From: Paraburkholderia panacisoli | GTDB lineage: Bacteria > Pseudomonadota > Gammaproteobacteria > Burkholderiales > Burkholderiaceae | Direction of reading: 5' to 3' | Length of the DNA stretch: 64,000 nt | Assembly: GCF_008369935.1 (NCBI RefSeq) | Contig: NZ_VTUZ01000024.1 | Location: 1-64,000, forward strand | Shown here: positions 44,472 to 53,880 of the stretch, piece after piece | Layout: every line of letters begins with the position of its first letter | Position numbering within the stretch: position 1 is the stretch's first letter | Made by a program: the position numbers and the translations under genes | Notes under the pieces: generated by a model | Databases searched by the model: none | Seen by the model: the letters and a program-made list of their open reading frames with translations, nothing else | Told to the model about the DNA's origin: nothing

Positions 44472-46766
44472 TCAGCGCGCGGCGATGACGTCCGCCACCA
44501 GCAGCGCCGTCATGTTGACGATCCGGCGCACCGTCGCCGAAGGCGTCAGCACATGCACCGGCTGGGCCGCACCGAGCAGCATCGGGCCGATCGCGATGTT
44601 GTTGCCCGCCGCGGTCTTCAGCAGGTTGTACGAGATGTTGGCCGCGTCGATATTCGGCAGCACCAGCAGGTTCGCGTCGCCTTCCAGCGTCGAATCGGGC
44701 AGCACCTCGCGACGCAGATTCGCGTCGAGCGCCACGTCGCCGTGCATTTCGCCGTCCACCTGCATTTCCGGCGCGCGTTGGCGCAGGATCTCCAGCGTGT
44801 CGCGCATCTTCTGCGCGGTCGGCGCGTTGCTCGACCCGAAGTTCGAATGCGACACCAGCGCGACCTTTGGCTCGATACCGAAACGGCGCACTTCCTCGGC
44901 GGCCATGATGGTGATCTCGGCGAGCTGCTCCGGCGTCGGATCGACGTTCACGTGCGTGTCGACCAGGAAAATCTGCCGGTTCGGCAGCACCAGCGCGTTC
45001 ATCGCCGCGTAGACCTTCGCCCCTTCCTTCTTGCCGATCACCTGATCGATGAAGTGCAGGTGACGATGCGTCGTGCTGACCGTGCCGCAGATCATGCCGT
45101 CCGCCTCGCCCTTCTTCACCAGCATCGCGCCGATCAGCGTGGTGCGGCGGCGCATTTCGAGCTTCGCCATCTGCGCCGTGATGCCCTTGCGCGACATCAT
45201 CTTCGCGTATTCCTGCCAGAAATCGCGGTAACGCTCATCATGGTCGGTGTTGACGACCGTGTAGTCCTGCCCCGCGACCAGACGCAGACCGTAGCGCGCC
45301 ATGCGCTGCTCGATCACCGCCGGACGCCCGATCAGGATCGGCCTGGCCAGCTTTTCGTCGACGATGATCTGGATCGCGCGCAACACGCGCTCTTCTTCGC
45401 CTTCGGCGAACACGATGCGCTTCTTCTCCGGCTCGACGCCACGCGCGAGCTGGAAAATCGGCTTCATGGTCGTGCCGCTGTGATACACGAACTGCTGCAG
45501 ATGCTGCTGGTACGCTTCCATGTCCTCGATCGGACGCTCGGCGACGCCTGAATCCATCGCGGCCTTCGCCACCGCCGGCGCGACCTTGACGATCAGACGC
45601 GGATCGAACGGCTTCGGAATCAGATACGCCGGCCCGAACGACAGATCCTGGATGCCATACGCGGTCGCGACGATGTCGCTCTGCTCCTGGCGCGCCAGTT
45701 CGGCGATCGCATTGACCGCCGCGATTTCCATTTCCCGCGTCACCGTGGTCGCGCCCGCATCCAGCGCGCCGCGGAACAGGAACGGGAACACCAGCACGTT
45801 GTTCACCTGGTTCGGGTAGTCGGTGCGACCCGTGCACAGCACGGCGTCCGGGCGCACTTCGAGCGCCAGTTCCGGCAGGATTTCCGGCGTCGGGTTGGCG
45901 AGCGCGAGAATCAGCGGCTTGTCCGCCATCTGTCTGACCATGTCCTGCTTGAGCACGCCGCCGGCCGACAGGCCGAGGAACACGTCCGCGCCGCCGATCG
46001 CTTCAGCGAGCGTGCGCGCGTCGGTTTCCCGCGCGAAGCGTTCCTTGTCCGGGTCCATCAGTTCGACGCGGCCCTTGTAGACCACCCCGGCCAGGTCGGT
46101 GACGAGGATGTTTTCGAGCGGCAGGCCGAGATCGACCAGCAGGTCCAGACAGGCCAGCGCCGCGGCGCCCGCGCCGGAGGCGACCAGCTTGACTTCCTTG
46201 ATGCTCTTGCCGACCACCTTCAGACCGTTGGTGATCGCCGCCGCGACGACGATCGCGGTGCCGTGCTGGTCGTCGTGAAAGACCGGAATCTTCATGCGCT
46301 TGCGGCATTCGCGCTCGACGATGAAGCAGTCCGGCGCCTTGATGTCTTCCAGGTTGATGCCGCCGAAGGTCGGTTCGAGCGCGGCGATCACTTCGACCAG
46401 CTTGTGCGGGTCGGACTCGTTCAGCTCGATATCGAACACGTCGATGCCGGCGAACTTCTTGAACAGGACGGCCTTGCCTTCCATGACCGGCTTCGACGCG
46501 AGCGGCCCGATGTTGCCGAGACCGAGCACCGCGGTGCCGTTCGTGACGACGCCGACGAGGTTGCTGCGCGCGGTGAAACGCGCCGCGTTCATCGGGTTCT
46601 CGACGATTTCCTCGCACGCGAACGCGACGCCCGGCGAGTACGCCAGCGCGAGGTCGCGCTGGTTGATCATCTGCTTGGTCGGGGTGATCGCCAGCTTCCC
46701 GGGGGTGGGGAACTCGTGGTAATCGAGTGCGGCTTCGCGGAGTTTGCTATTGACGGGAGTCGACAT
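44472..46766 (-). CDS. maeB: NADP-dependent malic enzyme (MaeB type)
   Basis: A 764-residue two-domain enzyme. The N-terminal malic domain (about 1-430) decarboxylates malate to pyruvate, with YSPGVAFACEEI, FHDDQHGTAIV and the nucleotide motif SGAGAAALACLDLL. The C-terminal region (about 440-764) is a phosphotransacetylase-like regulatory domain (IVFAEGEEERVLRA, GGTVSTTHRH-type segment, LVLPNIDAANISYNLL). Such hybrids respond to acetyl-CoA in E. coli. The start MSTPVNSKLREAALDYHEFP at 46766 is conserved; the open frame upstream is not. Confidence 0.95.
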   Translation of the reverse strand: MSTPVNSKLREAALDYHEFPTPGKLAITPTKQMINQRDLALAYSPGVAFACEEIVENPMNAARFTARSNLVGVVTNGTAVLGLGNIGPLASKPVMEGKAVLFKKFAGIDVFDIELNESDPHKLVEVIAALEPTFGGINLEDIKAPDCFIVERECRKRMKIPVFHDDQHGTAIVVAAAITNGLKVVGKSIKEVKLVASGAGAAALACLDLLVDLGLPLENILVTDLAGVVYKGRVELMDPDKERFARETDARTLAEAIGGADVFLGLSAGGVLKQDMVRQMADKPLILALANPTPEILPELALEVRPDAVLCTGRTDYPNQVNNVLVFPFLFRGALDAGATTVTREMEIAAVNAIAELARQEQSDIVATAYGIQDLSFGPAYLIPKPFDPRLIVKVAPAVAKAAMDSGVAERPIEDMEAYQQHLQQFVYHSGTTMKPIFQLARGVEPEKKRIVFAEGEEERVLRAIQIIVDEKLARPILIGRPAVIEQRMARYGLRLVAGQDYTVVNTDHDERYRDFWQEYAKMMSRKGITAQMAKLEMRRRTTLIGAMLVKKGEADGMICGTVSTTHRHLHFIDQVIGKKEGAKVYAAMNALVLPNRQIFLVDTHVNVDPTPEQLAEITIMAAEEVRRFGIEPKVALVSHSNFGSSNAPTAQKMRDTLEILRQRAPEMQVDGEMHGDVALDANLRREVLPDSTLEGDANLLVLPNIDAANISYNLLKTAAGNNIAIGPMLLGAAQPVHVLTPSATVRRIVNMTALLVADVIAAR

Positions 46767-47041
46767 AAGGCGGGCTTCGAAGTGCGGATTAGAATAGACG
46801 TTCGACGGCATTGTAGCCCCAATTGCCAACGCGATTCCTTCAATACGGGTACAACTGCCGCGACTTAAACAGAGCGAAAGGCCGGCGTGGAATGCTTCGC
46901 GCAACGTATGGGTTCGGGTCGGAGTCGCTAGTCATATGGGCGCGGGTTGCTGGTGCTTCGGGTGCAAATAGCGCCGGCACTTCGTACAATGCGCGCCGTT
47001 AGCCGCTGTTCGCGGTAGTTATCCGTTCATCAATGGCCGCC

Positions 47042-48043
47042 ATGCTCTCCGAGTTCTCGCTGATCGACCGCTTCTTTGCCCGCCGAGCCGCCGCCGCTCG
47101 ACCGTCCGACGCCGCCCGCGATTCGCTCGGCATCGGCGACGACTGCGCGCTGCTCGCGCCGCGCGCCGGCGAAATGCTGGCGATATCGACGGACATGCTA
47201 GTAGAAGGCCGCCACTTCTTCGCCGATATCGATCCCGAAGCGCTGGGTCACAAGACGCTCGCGGTGAATCTGTCGGATCTCGCCGCGATGGGCGCGCAGC
47301 CGCAGGCGTTCACACTGGCGTTTTCGTTGCCGAAGGCGGATGAAGCGTGGCTCGCCGCGTTCAGCGAGGGACTCTTCGCGCTTGCCGGGCGCTACGGCTG
47401 CGAACTGATCGGCGGCGACACGACGGGCGGCCCGCTGAATCTGTGCATCACCGTGTTCGGCAGCGTGCCGCCGCAAGCTGCGCTGCGCCGCGACGCGGCC
47501 CGGCCGGGCGACGACATCTGGATTTCCGGCACCCTCGGCGACGCGCGCGCCGGTCTCGGCATACAACGCGGCGAGTGGTCCGCCGATGCCAGCGACGCTG
47601 CGACGTTTCGCCGCGCCCTCGAACGGCCGGAGCCGCGCGTGCCGCTCGGGCTCGCGCTGCGCGGCCTCGCGCATGCGGCGCTCGACCTGTCGGACGGGTT
47701 GGCCGGCGATCTGCTGCACATCCTCGAGCGCTCGCGCATGCGCGCCACGGTCGATGTCGACGCCGTGCCGCGTTCCGGCGCGCTGCGCCGCCTCGCGCCC
47801 GCCATCCAGCAGCGCTGCACGCTCGCCGGCGGCGACGATTACGAGCTGTGCTTCACCGCGCCCGCCACGGCGCGCGCCGCGATCGAAGCAGCCGGGCGCG
47901 AGGTGGCCGTGCCGGTCACACGCATCGGTACAATAAGCGCTCTCGAGACGGCGGACGACCGCCCGGCCATCACCTGGCGCAATGCCGACGGCGCACCACT
48001 CACTCTGATGTTGCAAGGCTTCGACCACTTCCATGCAGACTGA
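47042..48043 (+). CDS. thiL: Thiamine-monophosphate kinase
   Basis: A 333-residue kinase making thiamine diphosphate from the monophosphate. The AIRS-kinase fold motifs GIGDDCALL, TDMLVEGRHF, DLAAMGAQP and the LAGGDDYELCF box are all present. I use ATG 47042 (MLSEFSLIDRFF), the usual ThiL start; ATG 47033 is 3 codons earlier. It overlaps pgpA by 11 bases and starts a thiL-pgpA-cinA string. It is divergent from maeB. Confidence 0.95.
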   Translation: MLSEFSLIDRFFARRAAAARPSDAARDSLGIGDDCALLAPRAGEMLAISTDMLVEGRHFFADIDPEALGHKTLAVNLSDLAAMGAQPQAFTLAFSLPKADEAWLAAFSEGLFALAGRYGCELIGGDTTGGPLNLCITVFGSVPPQAALRRDAARPGDDIWISGTLGDARAGLGIQRGEWSADASDAATFRRALERPEPRVPLGLALRGLAHAALDLSDGLAGDLLHILERSRMRATVDVDAVPRSGALRRLAPAIQQRCTLAGGDDYELCFTAPATARAAIEAAGREVAVPVTRIGTISALETADDRPAITWRNADGAPLTLMLQGFDHFHAD

Positions 48044-48605
48044 TCCCCCGCTCGGCCCCGCCGACGATCTCATCGGCAGCGAGCCACCCCAGGCGCCCGG
48101 ACCGCGTGCGCCACGGCCTCAGCCGCGCCGCGCCACCGCGCGTTTCATGCTGTCGCATCCAGTGCACCTGCTGTCGCTCGGGTTCGGCAGCGGCCTGTCG
48201 CCGGTCGCACCGGGCACGGTGGGCACGCTGTTCGCGTGGGCCTCGTTCGCCGTGCTGAGCCGCTATCTGACCGTGATCGAATGGGGCGTGCTGATCGGCG
48301 CCGGCTTTGTCGGCGGCATCGCGATCTGCGGTTTTACCGCGAAGCGGCTCGGCATCGGCGACCCGTCGTCGGTCGTGTGGGACGAAATCGTCGCGTTCTG
48401 GCTGGTGCTGCTGATGGTCACGCCGGTGACGCTGACTGGCCAGCTGTGGGCCTTCATCGTGTTCCGCTTTTTCGATATGGTGAAGCCGCCGCCCATCAGC
48501 TATTTCGACCGCCGCCTGAAAGGTGGCTTTGGCATTATGTTCGACGACCTGGTCGCCGCCTTTTTCACGTTGCTCGTGATTGCGCTGTGGCGCATGTCGG
48601 TTTGA
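48033..48605 (+). CDS. pgpA: Phosphatidylglycerophosphatase A
   Basis: A 190-residue integral membrane phosphatase completing phosphatidylglycerol synthesis. It has about four hydrophobic helices and the family motifs GFGSGLSPVAPGTVGTL, DPSSVVWDEIVAFWL and RFFDMVKPPPISYFDR. The first 35 residues are a Pro-rich cytoplasmic tail. The start overlaps the end of thiL, the common thiL-pgpA coupling. Confidence 0.95.
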   Translation: MQTDPPLGPADDLIGSEPPQAPGPRAPRPQPRRATARFMLSHPVHLLSLGFGSGLSPVAPGTVGTLFAWASFAVLSRYLTVIEWGVLIGAGFVGGIAICGFTAKRLGIGDPSSVVWDEIVAFWLVLLMVTPVTLTGQLWAFIVFRFFDMVKPPPISYFDRRLKGGFGIMFDDLVAAFFTLLVIALWRMSV

Positions 48606-48671
48606 CCGCAGCCCGGCAATCGCCGCCTACGCCGCGCTTGAGCGCCGGCTCCCGTTTTCCGGATTGACGCC

Positions 48672-49172
48672 ATGCCTACCGATTCCGTCGTTCACCAGCT
48701 CGCGATTCGCGTGAGCAACCGCCTGCGCGACGAGCGCCTGATGCTCGTCACCGCCGAGTCCTGCACGGGCGGCATGGTGGCGACCGCGATCACCGACATT
48801 TCGGGCAGCAGCGGCTGGTTCGAGCGCGGCTTCGTCACGTATTCGAATCAGGCGAAGTGCGAAATGATCGGCGTGCCCGCCGACCTGATCGACAAGCACG
48901 GCGCGGTCAGCGAGCCGGTCGCGCGCGCGATGGCCGAAGGCGCGCTGCGCAATAGCCGCGCGCAGGTGTCAGTGTCGATCACCGGCGTCGCCGGACCGGG
49001 CGGCGGCACCGAGACCAAGCCGGTCGGGATGGTGTCGTTCGGCTGGAGCAACCGGCTGCATACGTCGGTGGAAACGAAGATCTTCAAGGGCGACCGCGAG
49101 CAGATTCGCGTGCAGGCCACCGCGCACGCATTGCGCGGCGTGCTCGCGCTGCTCGACGAGCGCGAACATTGA
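48672..49172 (+). CDS. CinA C-terminal family protein (nicotinamide-nucleotide amidase)
   Basis: A 166-residue stand-alone CinA C-domain, the family that includes PncC, which deamidates NMN to NaMN. Motifs are TAESCTGGMVATAITDISGSS, the ERGFVTYSNQAKCEMIGV block and SVSITGVAGPGGGTETKPVG. It lies 66 bases after pgpA on the same strand. Enzyme activity is inferred from the family; members vary. Confidence 0.92.
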   Translation: MPTDSVVHQLAIRVSNRLRDERLMLVTAESCTGGMVATAITDISGSSGWFERGFVTYSNQAKCEMIGVPADLIDKHGAVSEPVARAMAEGALRNSRAQVSVSITGVAGPGGGTETKPVGMVSFGWSNRLHTSVETKIFKGDREQIRVQATAHALRGVLALLDEREH

Positions 49173-49195
49173 CCCTCGTTTGAAGGGCGGGAACA

Positions 49196-49708
49196 ATGCG
49201 GGATTCGCATGCAGCCAAGGACGAACTGATCCGCCGCTTCAATCTGAAGCCGCATCCGGAAGGCGGATTTTTTAGCGAGACGTATCGGTCGCCGCAGCGC
49301 GTGGTTCGCGACGACGGCTCAGTGCAGAATCGCTCGGCGTCGACCGCGATTTACTACCTGCTATGTGACGGCGCGCATTCGGCGTGGCATCGGATCAGGT
49401 CCGACGAAGTCTGGCATTTTTATGCGGGCGAGCCGTTGCACGTTCACGTGCTCGACGAACACGGCACGCTGGTTACGCACAAGCTGGGCAATACGGTGAC
49501 GCATCCTGAAGCGGTGTTTCAGGCGGTGGTGCCGGCGGGCTTGTGGTTCGCGGCGGAATGCGCTGATCCGGCGGCGTTTGCGCTGGTGGGCTGCACCGTC
49601 GCGCCGGGATTCGAATTCAGCGAGTTCGAACTGGCCGATCTGGATGCGTTGACGGCGGAGTATCCGCAGCATGCGGAGTCTATTGCGCGGCTGGGGCCGG
49701 CGGCTTAG
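49196..49708 (+). CDS. Cupin domain protein, DUF985 family
   Basis: A 170-residue single-domain cupin of the DUF985/YML079 type, function unknown. The conserved N-terminal block LKPHPEGGFFSETYRS, then STAIYYLL, SAWHRIRSDEVWHFYAGEPL and GCTVAPGFEFSEFELAD, are characteristic. It starts 24 bases after the CinA-family stop and is likely co-transcribed with it. Confidence 0.88.
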   Translation: MRDSHAAKDELIRRFNLKPHPEGGFFSETYRSPQRVVRDDGSVQNRSASTAIYYLLCDGAHSAWHRIRSDEVWHFYAGEPLHVHVLDEHGTLVTHKLGNTVTHPEAVFQAVVPAGLWFAAECADPAAFALVGCTVAPGFEFSEFELADLDALTAEYPQHAESIARLGPAA

Positions 49709-49824
49709 GTAGCCTTCTTGCTCTGGTCGGGCTGGGGGCTTGAGAAAACCTGGTCAGGTGGAACGTTCTGAAAACCGTTCCGAACCCTCAGATCAGACCG
49801 GCCCGAACCGAGGCCGCTAAAAAT

Positions 49825-49850
49825 GCTGGCTTGTTCAACACAGAGCCAGC
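49825..49850 (-). terminator. Terminator downstream of pyrF
   Basis: The stem GCTGGCT/AGCCAGC (49825-49831/49844-49850) is followed on the minus strand by ATTTTT, 22 bases past the pyrF stop. Confidence 0.7.
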
Positions 49851-49871
49851 TTCACCAACCCGAACCCTCGA

Positions 49872-50687
49872 TCACCGGAACGCGTTGATCCGGTCGCGCG
49901 TTTCCATCGCGGCTTTCGCTGCGGCTTGCGCGAAATCGTCGCCCTTGCCCGCGTAGATGATCGCGCGCGAAGAGTTGATCAGCATGCCTGTGCCGTTCGC
50001 AGTGCGCCCGGCATTGACGGTCGCCTCGACATCGCCGCCTTGCGCGCCGATGCCCGGAATCAGCAACGGCATATCGCCGACGATCCCGCGCACCGCTTCA
50101 ATTTCCTTCGGGAACGTCGCACCAACCACCAGCGCCAGCTGGCCGCTCGCATTCCACTTGTCTGCCGCCAGTTGCGCGACGACCTGGTACAGCGGACGGC
50201 CGCCCGTCTCCAGGAATTGCAGATCGGAGCCACCCGGATTCGACGTGCGGCACAGCACGATCACGCCTTTGCCCTCGTGCTCCAGATACGGCTGGATCGA
50301 GTCGAAACCCATGTACGGATTCACCGTCACCGCGTCCGCCTTGTAGCGCTCGAACGCCTCGCGCGCGTATTGCTCGGCGGTGCTGCCGATATCGCCGCGC
50401 TTCGCGTCCAGGATCACCGGCAGGCCCGGATGGTTCGCATGAATATGGGCGATCAGCTGCTCAAGCTGGTCCTCGGCGCGATGCGCGGCGAAATATGCGA
50501 TCTGAGGTTTGAACGACGACGCGTACGGCGCGGTTGCATCGACGATCGCGCGGCAGAAGTCGAAAATCGCGTCGGGCCGGCCGGCGAGCGCGCCCGGGAA
50601 TTTGCTGGGCTCGGGATCGAGGCCGACGCACAGCAGCGAGTTGGTGCGCTGCCAGGCATCGTTGAGTGTCTGGATGAAATTGGACAT
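49872..50687 (-). CDS. pyrF: Orotidine 5'-phosphate decarboxylase
   Basis: A 271-residue TIM-barrel enzyme, the final step to UMP. The catalytic motif DAKRGD is at 94-99 (VILDAKRGDIGSTAEQY), and the phosphate-site VVGATFPKEI and PLLIPGIGAQGGD blocks are typical of the longer PyrF form (type 2, mycobacterial/betaproteobacterial). It is transcribed alone, convergent with the DUF985 gene. Confidence 0.96.
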   Translation of the reverse strand: MSNFIQTLNDAWQRTNSLLCVGLDPEPSKFPGALAGRPDAIFDFCRAIVDATAPYASSFKPQIAYFAAHRAEDQLEQLIAHIHANHPGLPVILDAKRGDIGSTAEQYAREAFERYKADAVTVNPYMGFDSIQPYLEHEGKGVIVLCRTSNPGGSDLQFLETGGRPLYQVVAQLAADKWNASGQLALVVGATFPKEIEAVRGIVGDMPLLIPGIGAQGGDVEATVNAGRTANGTGMLINSSRAIIYAGKGDDFAQAAAKAAMETRDRINAFR

Positions 50688-50845
50688 GGTGGGTCTCGCG
50701 GCGAGCCGGTAATCGGAAGAGGCGCGTATTTTACCTGTCCTGCGCGGCGGGTCGCGCGCCGGGTCGGGCGCGCAGCGGCGCGGTGCGAAGGGTTGCGTTC
50801 ACGCCGTATCGCGCCGCGCCGGTCCCTTCACGTCACCTCGCCCTG

Positions 50846-51904
50846 CTACTGCCGCCGCGATCCGCGCGCGCCGGGCATCGAACGCAAACCGGTGCGCTCG
50901 ACGGTGAAGCGGAACGTGCGCGTAAGCCGCTCGCCGCGTCCCAGCAGGGTCATGCCGTTTTCGCACGCGCCACCGGCCAGATTCATCGCGTTGATCGGAT
51001 GATCGACCGGCTCGAAGCAAAAGAAGTTTTCGCCGGGTGGCGTATACAGCACGTAGTAGTCGGTGTCCGCGGCGATGTTCAGCGACAGGCGGCGCTTCGG
51101 CCACACCACCGCCGCCTGCCCGCTCCAGCCGGTGAACGCGTGGTTGACGATCGTCTCCGGCAACGGATACGCGACACCGAATTGCCAGGCGGGGGGCGCC
51201 TGCACGTGGCGCACCGGCAACCAGTCGTCGCCGGACAGCCACAGGCCGCCGGCCGCCGCCGACAGTTCCGTATCCGCGTCGCGCACGAAAAACGGATGCA
51301 CGCCCAGCCCGAACGGCAGCGCCTCGCGCCCCGCGTTCTCGATCTCCAGCGCGACGACGAGCGTCGGGCCGTCGAGCGAGTAGGTTTGCGTCGCGCGGAA
51401 CGCGTACGGCTTGCCGTCATGGCGATCGAGCGTCAAGCGCACGTTTTCGCGGTCCGACTCCGCCACCTGCCACGCCGACAGCCAGCCGTCGCCGTGAATC
51501 GGCAACGGTTCGTCGGCGCGATTGCGCGGCACTTCGACACGCCGCCCCGCCACATTGAAACGGCCGCCGCCGATCCGGTTCGAATACGGCAGCAGCGGAT
51601 AGCAGGCGAGCTGGTTCGGTTGGGTGTCGGCGCCGACGTGGCGGCAGCGCCGGAAGATCGGCGTGAGCGCGCCGTCGCTGCGCCAGTCGAAACGGGTGAC
51701 GCCGCCACCGAGCGTCGGCGCGACGTCCAGACGTAAATGCGCGTTGGCGAGCGTAATACAGGCGACATCGCCGGCGCTGCTTTCGCCGACCGCCACCGCC
51801 GAAGTGCTCGGCCCGGCCAGCACCGGATTGGCCGCCGCGGCCAGGCGCGAGCGTCGGCTCTGCGAGGTTGGGGGAGAAGCGGAAATAAGATTCGCAACAG
51901 TCAT
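50846..51904 (-). CDS. Aldose 1-epimerase family protein
   Basis: A 352-residue galactose-mutarotase-fold protein interconverting sugar anomers. Hallmarks are LACYPLLPYSNRIGGGRF, PIHGDGWLSAW (His general acid), LGVHPFFVR and the C-terminal NFFCFEPVDHPINAMN with the catalytic Glu. The first 35 residues are Ser/Ala-rich. I use ATG 51904, with GGAG 6 bases upstream. It lies last in the araFGH-SDR-lactonase series and likely supplies the anomer used by the dehydrogenase. Confidence 0.88.
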   Translation of the reverse strand: MTVANLISASPPTSQSRRSRLAAAANPVLAGPSTSAVAVGESSAGDVACITLANAHLRLDVAPTLGGGVTRFDWRSDGALTPIFRRCRHVGADTQPNQLACYPLLPYSNRIGGGRFNVAGRRVEVPRNRADEPLPIHGDGWLSAWQVAESDRENVRLTLDRHDGKPYAFRATQTYSLDGPTLVVALEIENAGREALPFGLGVHPFFVRDADTELSAAAGGLWLSGDDWLPVRHVQAPPAWQFGVAYPLPETIVNHAFTGWSGQAAVVWPKRRLSLNIAADTDYYVLYTPPGENFFCFEPVDHPINAMNLAGGACENGMTLLGRGERLTRTFRFTVERTGLRSMPGARGSRRQ

Positions 51905-52112
51905 ATCTGGCTCCATCGAGAGGCGAGGGACGTTGCCGTCATTGCTGACGGATGCTGTTGGGCGATTTTGTGAACCGATCGCCTCTGGGTCCGAACTGCA
52001 TGCTGCCGATTTGCTGCCACTGGAATTGCGACATCACCTTCTGGTTCTTTCAAACTCATTGCATGAACTAGCCGCCGCCGCGGCCTTGCGACCGGGCTGC
52101 GTCATTCTGCAC

Positions 52113-53027
52113 CTATGCGGGCGCGCCCAGGAACTCCGGTTCGGGCAAACCGCGCCGTCCAGCGGTCGCGACGAACACGCCGCCCGCCCGAGTTTCGTTC
52201 GCCAGCGTGGCGGCGTCGAGACCGGTGCGCGCGCTCGTGATGTACAGCGTGCCGAGTTGCGGACCGCCCAGCGCGACGCAGGTCGGCTGAAGGGTCGGCA
52301 CCTCAATGCGGTCCGTTTCCACGCCGTCGGGGCCGTAGCGCACCACGCGAGCGCCGTTCCACTGCGCGTTCCACAAGCCGCCGTCGCTGTCGACGGTCGA
52401 GCCGTCCGGCTCCACGCCCGCGTCGGTGACCTGCGTGAACTGACGGTCGTTGGCGATGCTGCCGTCCGCGTGATAATCGCACGCGCGAATTTCCGGGATC
52501 AGCGAGTCGCAGTAATACAACGTCGCACCGTCGGGACTGAACGCGATGCTGTTCGAAATCGCGGGCGCCGGCAGCGGCAGGCGCTCCAGCGACAGATCAC
52601 GATTGAGCCGGTAAAAGCCGCCAACCGGTTGCGCCGGCGAGCTTTCGTCTTTCGTGCCGAACACGAAGCGCCCCTGGCGGTCGCAGCGGCCGTCGTTCAC
52701 GCGCGTGTTCAGACCTGGTTCGATATCGACGATGCGCCGCGTCTCGCCAGTCGCCAGATCGAAAAACGCGAGATGCGTGGCGAGGCCGAGCAGCAGGTAA
52801 TGCGGATTCGCGCACAGCGCGAACGTCGCGAGGCGCTCGGGCATGCCCCAGGAGGTGCTGCGGCCATCGCTCGGATCGTAGCGCCACAGCCGCGCGCCTT
52901 CGATGTCAGTCCAGTACAAGCGGCCGGTTTTCGCGCACCATGTGGCCGCTTCTCCGAGCGTGCATTCCGTGTCGAGCAGCAAAGCCGCCCGCCCCGACGT
53001 GACGCCCGACGGCGCGCCAGCGCTCAC
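52113..53027 (-). CDS. SMP-30/gluconolactonase family sugar lactonase
   Basis: A 304-residue six-bladed propeller that hydrolyses sugar 1,5- or 1,4-lactones; metal-site positions are seen in TLGEAATW (Glu), RVNDGRCDRQGRFVFGT (Asn) and ISNSIAFSPDG (Asn, Asp). It starts with GTG at 53027, which overlaps the SDR stop (GTGA), so the two are coupled. The role is to open the lactone made by the upstream dehydrogenase, giving galactonate or arabinonate. Confidence 0.88.
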   Translation of the reverse strand: MSAGAPSGVTSGRAALLLDTECTLGEAATWCAKTGRLYWTDIEGARLWRYDPSDGRSTSWGMPERLATFALCANPHYLLLGLATHLAFFDLATGETRRIVDIEPGLNTRVNDGRCDRQGRFVFGTKDESSPAQPVGGFYRLNRDLSLERLPLPAPAISNSIAFSPDGATLYYCDSLIPEIRACDYHADGSIANDRQFTQVTDAGVEPDGSTVDSDGGLWNAQWNGARVVRYGPDGVETDRIEVPTLQPTCVALGGPQLGTLYITSARTGLDAATLANETRAGGVFVATAGRRGLPEPEFLGAPA

Positions 53028-53824
53028 GCCCAGCCTCCATCGACGACGATGTCCTGTGCGGTAATCATCCGGCTGTCGTCGGCGGCGAGAAAGAGTGCCA
53101 TGCGCGCGAGGTCGGCCGGGTCCAGCTCGGCGTCGATGCACTGCCCTTCCTTGATCTGCCGGCGCCCTGTGTCGTCGAGCCACAGCCGCTTCTGCTTCTC
53201 CGTCATCACCCAGCCCGGCACCAGCGTATTGACGCGAATGTTGAAGTGCCCGAGGTCGCGCGCGAGTCCGCGCGTCAAACCCTGCACCGCCGATTTCGAC
53301 ATCACGTACACCGGATAGCCGCCGTTCTTCAGCATCCAGCTGATCGAACCGAGGTTGATGATCGAGCCGCTTTTGGCCGCTTTCATGTCCTCCATCACCG
53401 CCTGCGCCGCGAAGAACTGATGCCGGATATTCACCGCGATGCCCGCGTCGAACGACTCGCGCGTCACTTCGCCGATCGTGTGGCGCTTGTCGTTCGCCGC
53501 GTTGTTGACCAGCACCTGGATGGACCCAAGCGCGGCCTTCACGTCGGCGATCGCTTTTTGCAGCGCGTCGATGTCGGTCAGATCGCAGGTCAGGAACAGC
53601 GGCTTTTGTTTCGAATCGCCGAGCTGGTCGGCGAGCGCTTCGCCCGCGCTCGCGTCGATATCGAAGAATGCGACGCGCGCGCCTTGCGCCGCGAAATGCT
53701 CGACGAACGATGCGCCGATGCCGGTCGCGCCGCCCGTGATCAACACCGTACGGTCGACGAGACTCGGATAGCGCGCGAACGCGGTGTCCGCGAGACGTGC
53801 GTTTGCATTGGCCGGAGACGACAT
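53024..53824 (-). CDS. SDR dehydrogenase, probable D-galactose/L-arabinose 1-dehydrogenase
   Basis: A 266-residue short-chain dehydrogenase. The cofactor motif TGGATGIG is at 30-37, NNAA at 107-110, and the catalytic S160 with Y173-x3-K177 (YVMSK). It ends DIVVDGGWA. Context (araFGH transporter upstream, lactonase coupled downstream, epimerase next) suggests oxidation of galactose or arabinose to the lactone. The substrate cannot be read from the sequence. Confidence 0.85.
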   Translation of the reverse strand: MSSPANANARLADTAFARYPSLVDRTVLITGGATGIGASFVEHFAAQGARVAFFDIDASAGEALADQLGDSKQKPLFLTCDLTDIDALQKAIADVKAALGSIQVLVNNAANDKRHTIGEVTRESFDAGIAVNIRHQFFAAQAVMEDMKAAKSGSIINLGSISWMLKNGGYPVYVMSKSAVQGLTRGLARDLGHFNIRVNTLVPGWVMTEKQKRLWLDDTGRRQIKEGQCIDAELDPADLARMALFLAADDSRMITAQDIVVDGGWA

Positions 53825-53880
53825 CGTTCGATTCCTTTGAGAGCTATAGGGTGAGTGGCGCGGTGGATTCAGTCTTGGAC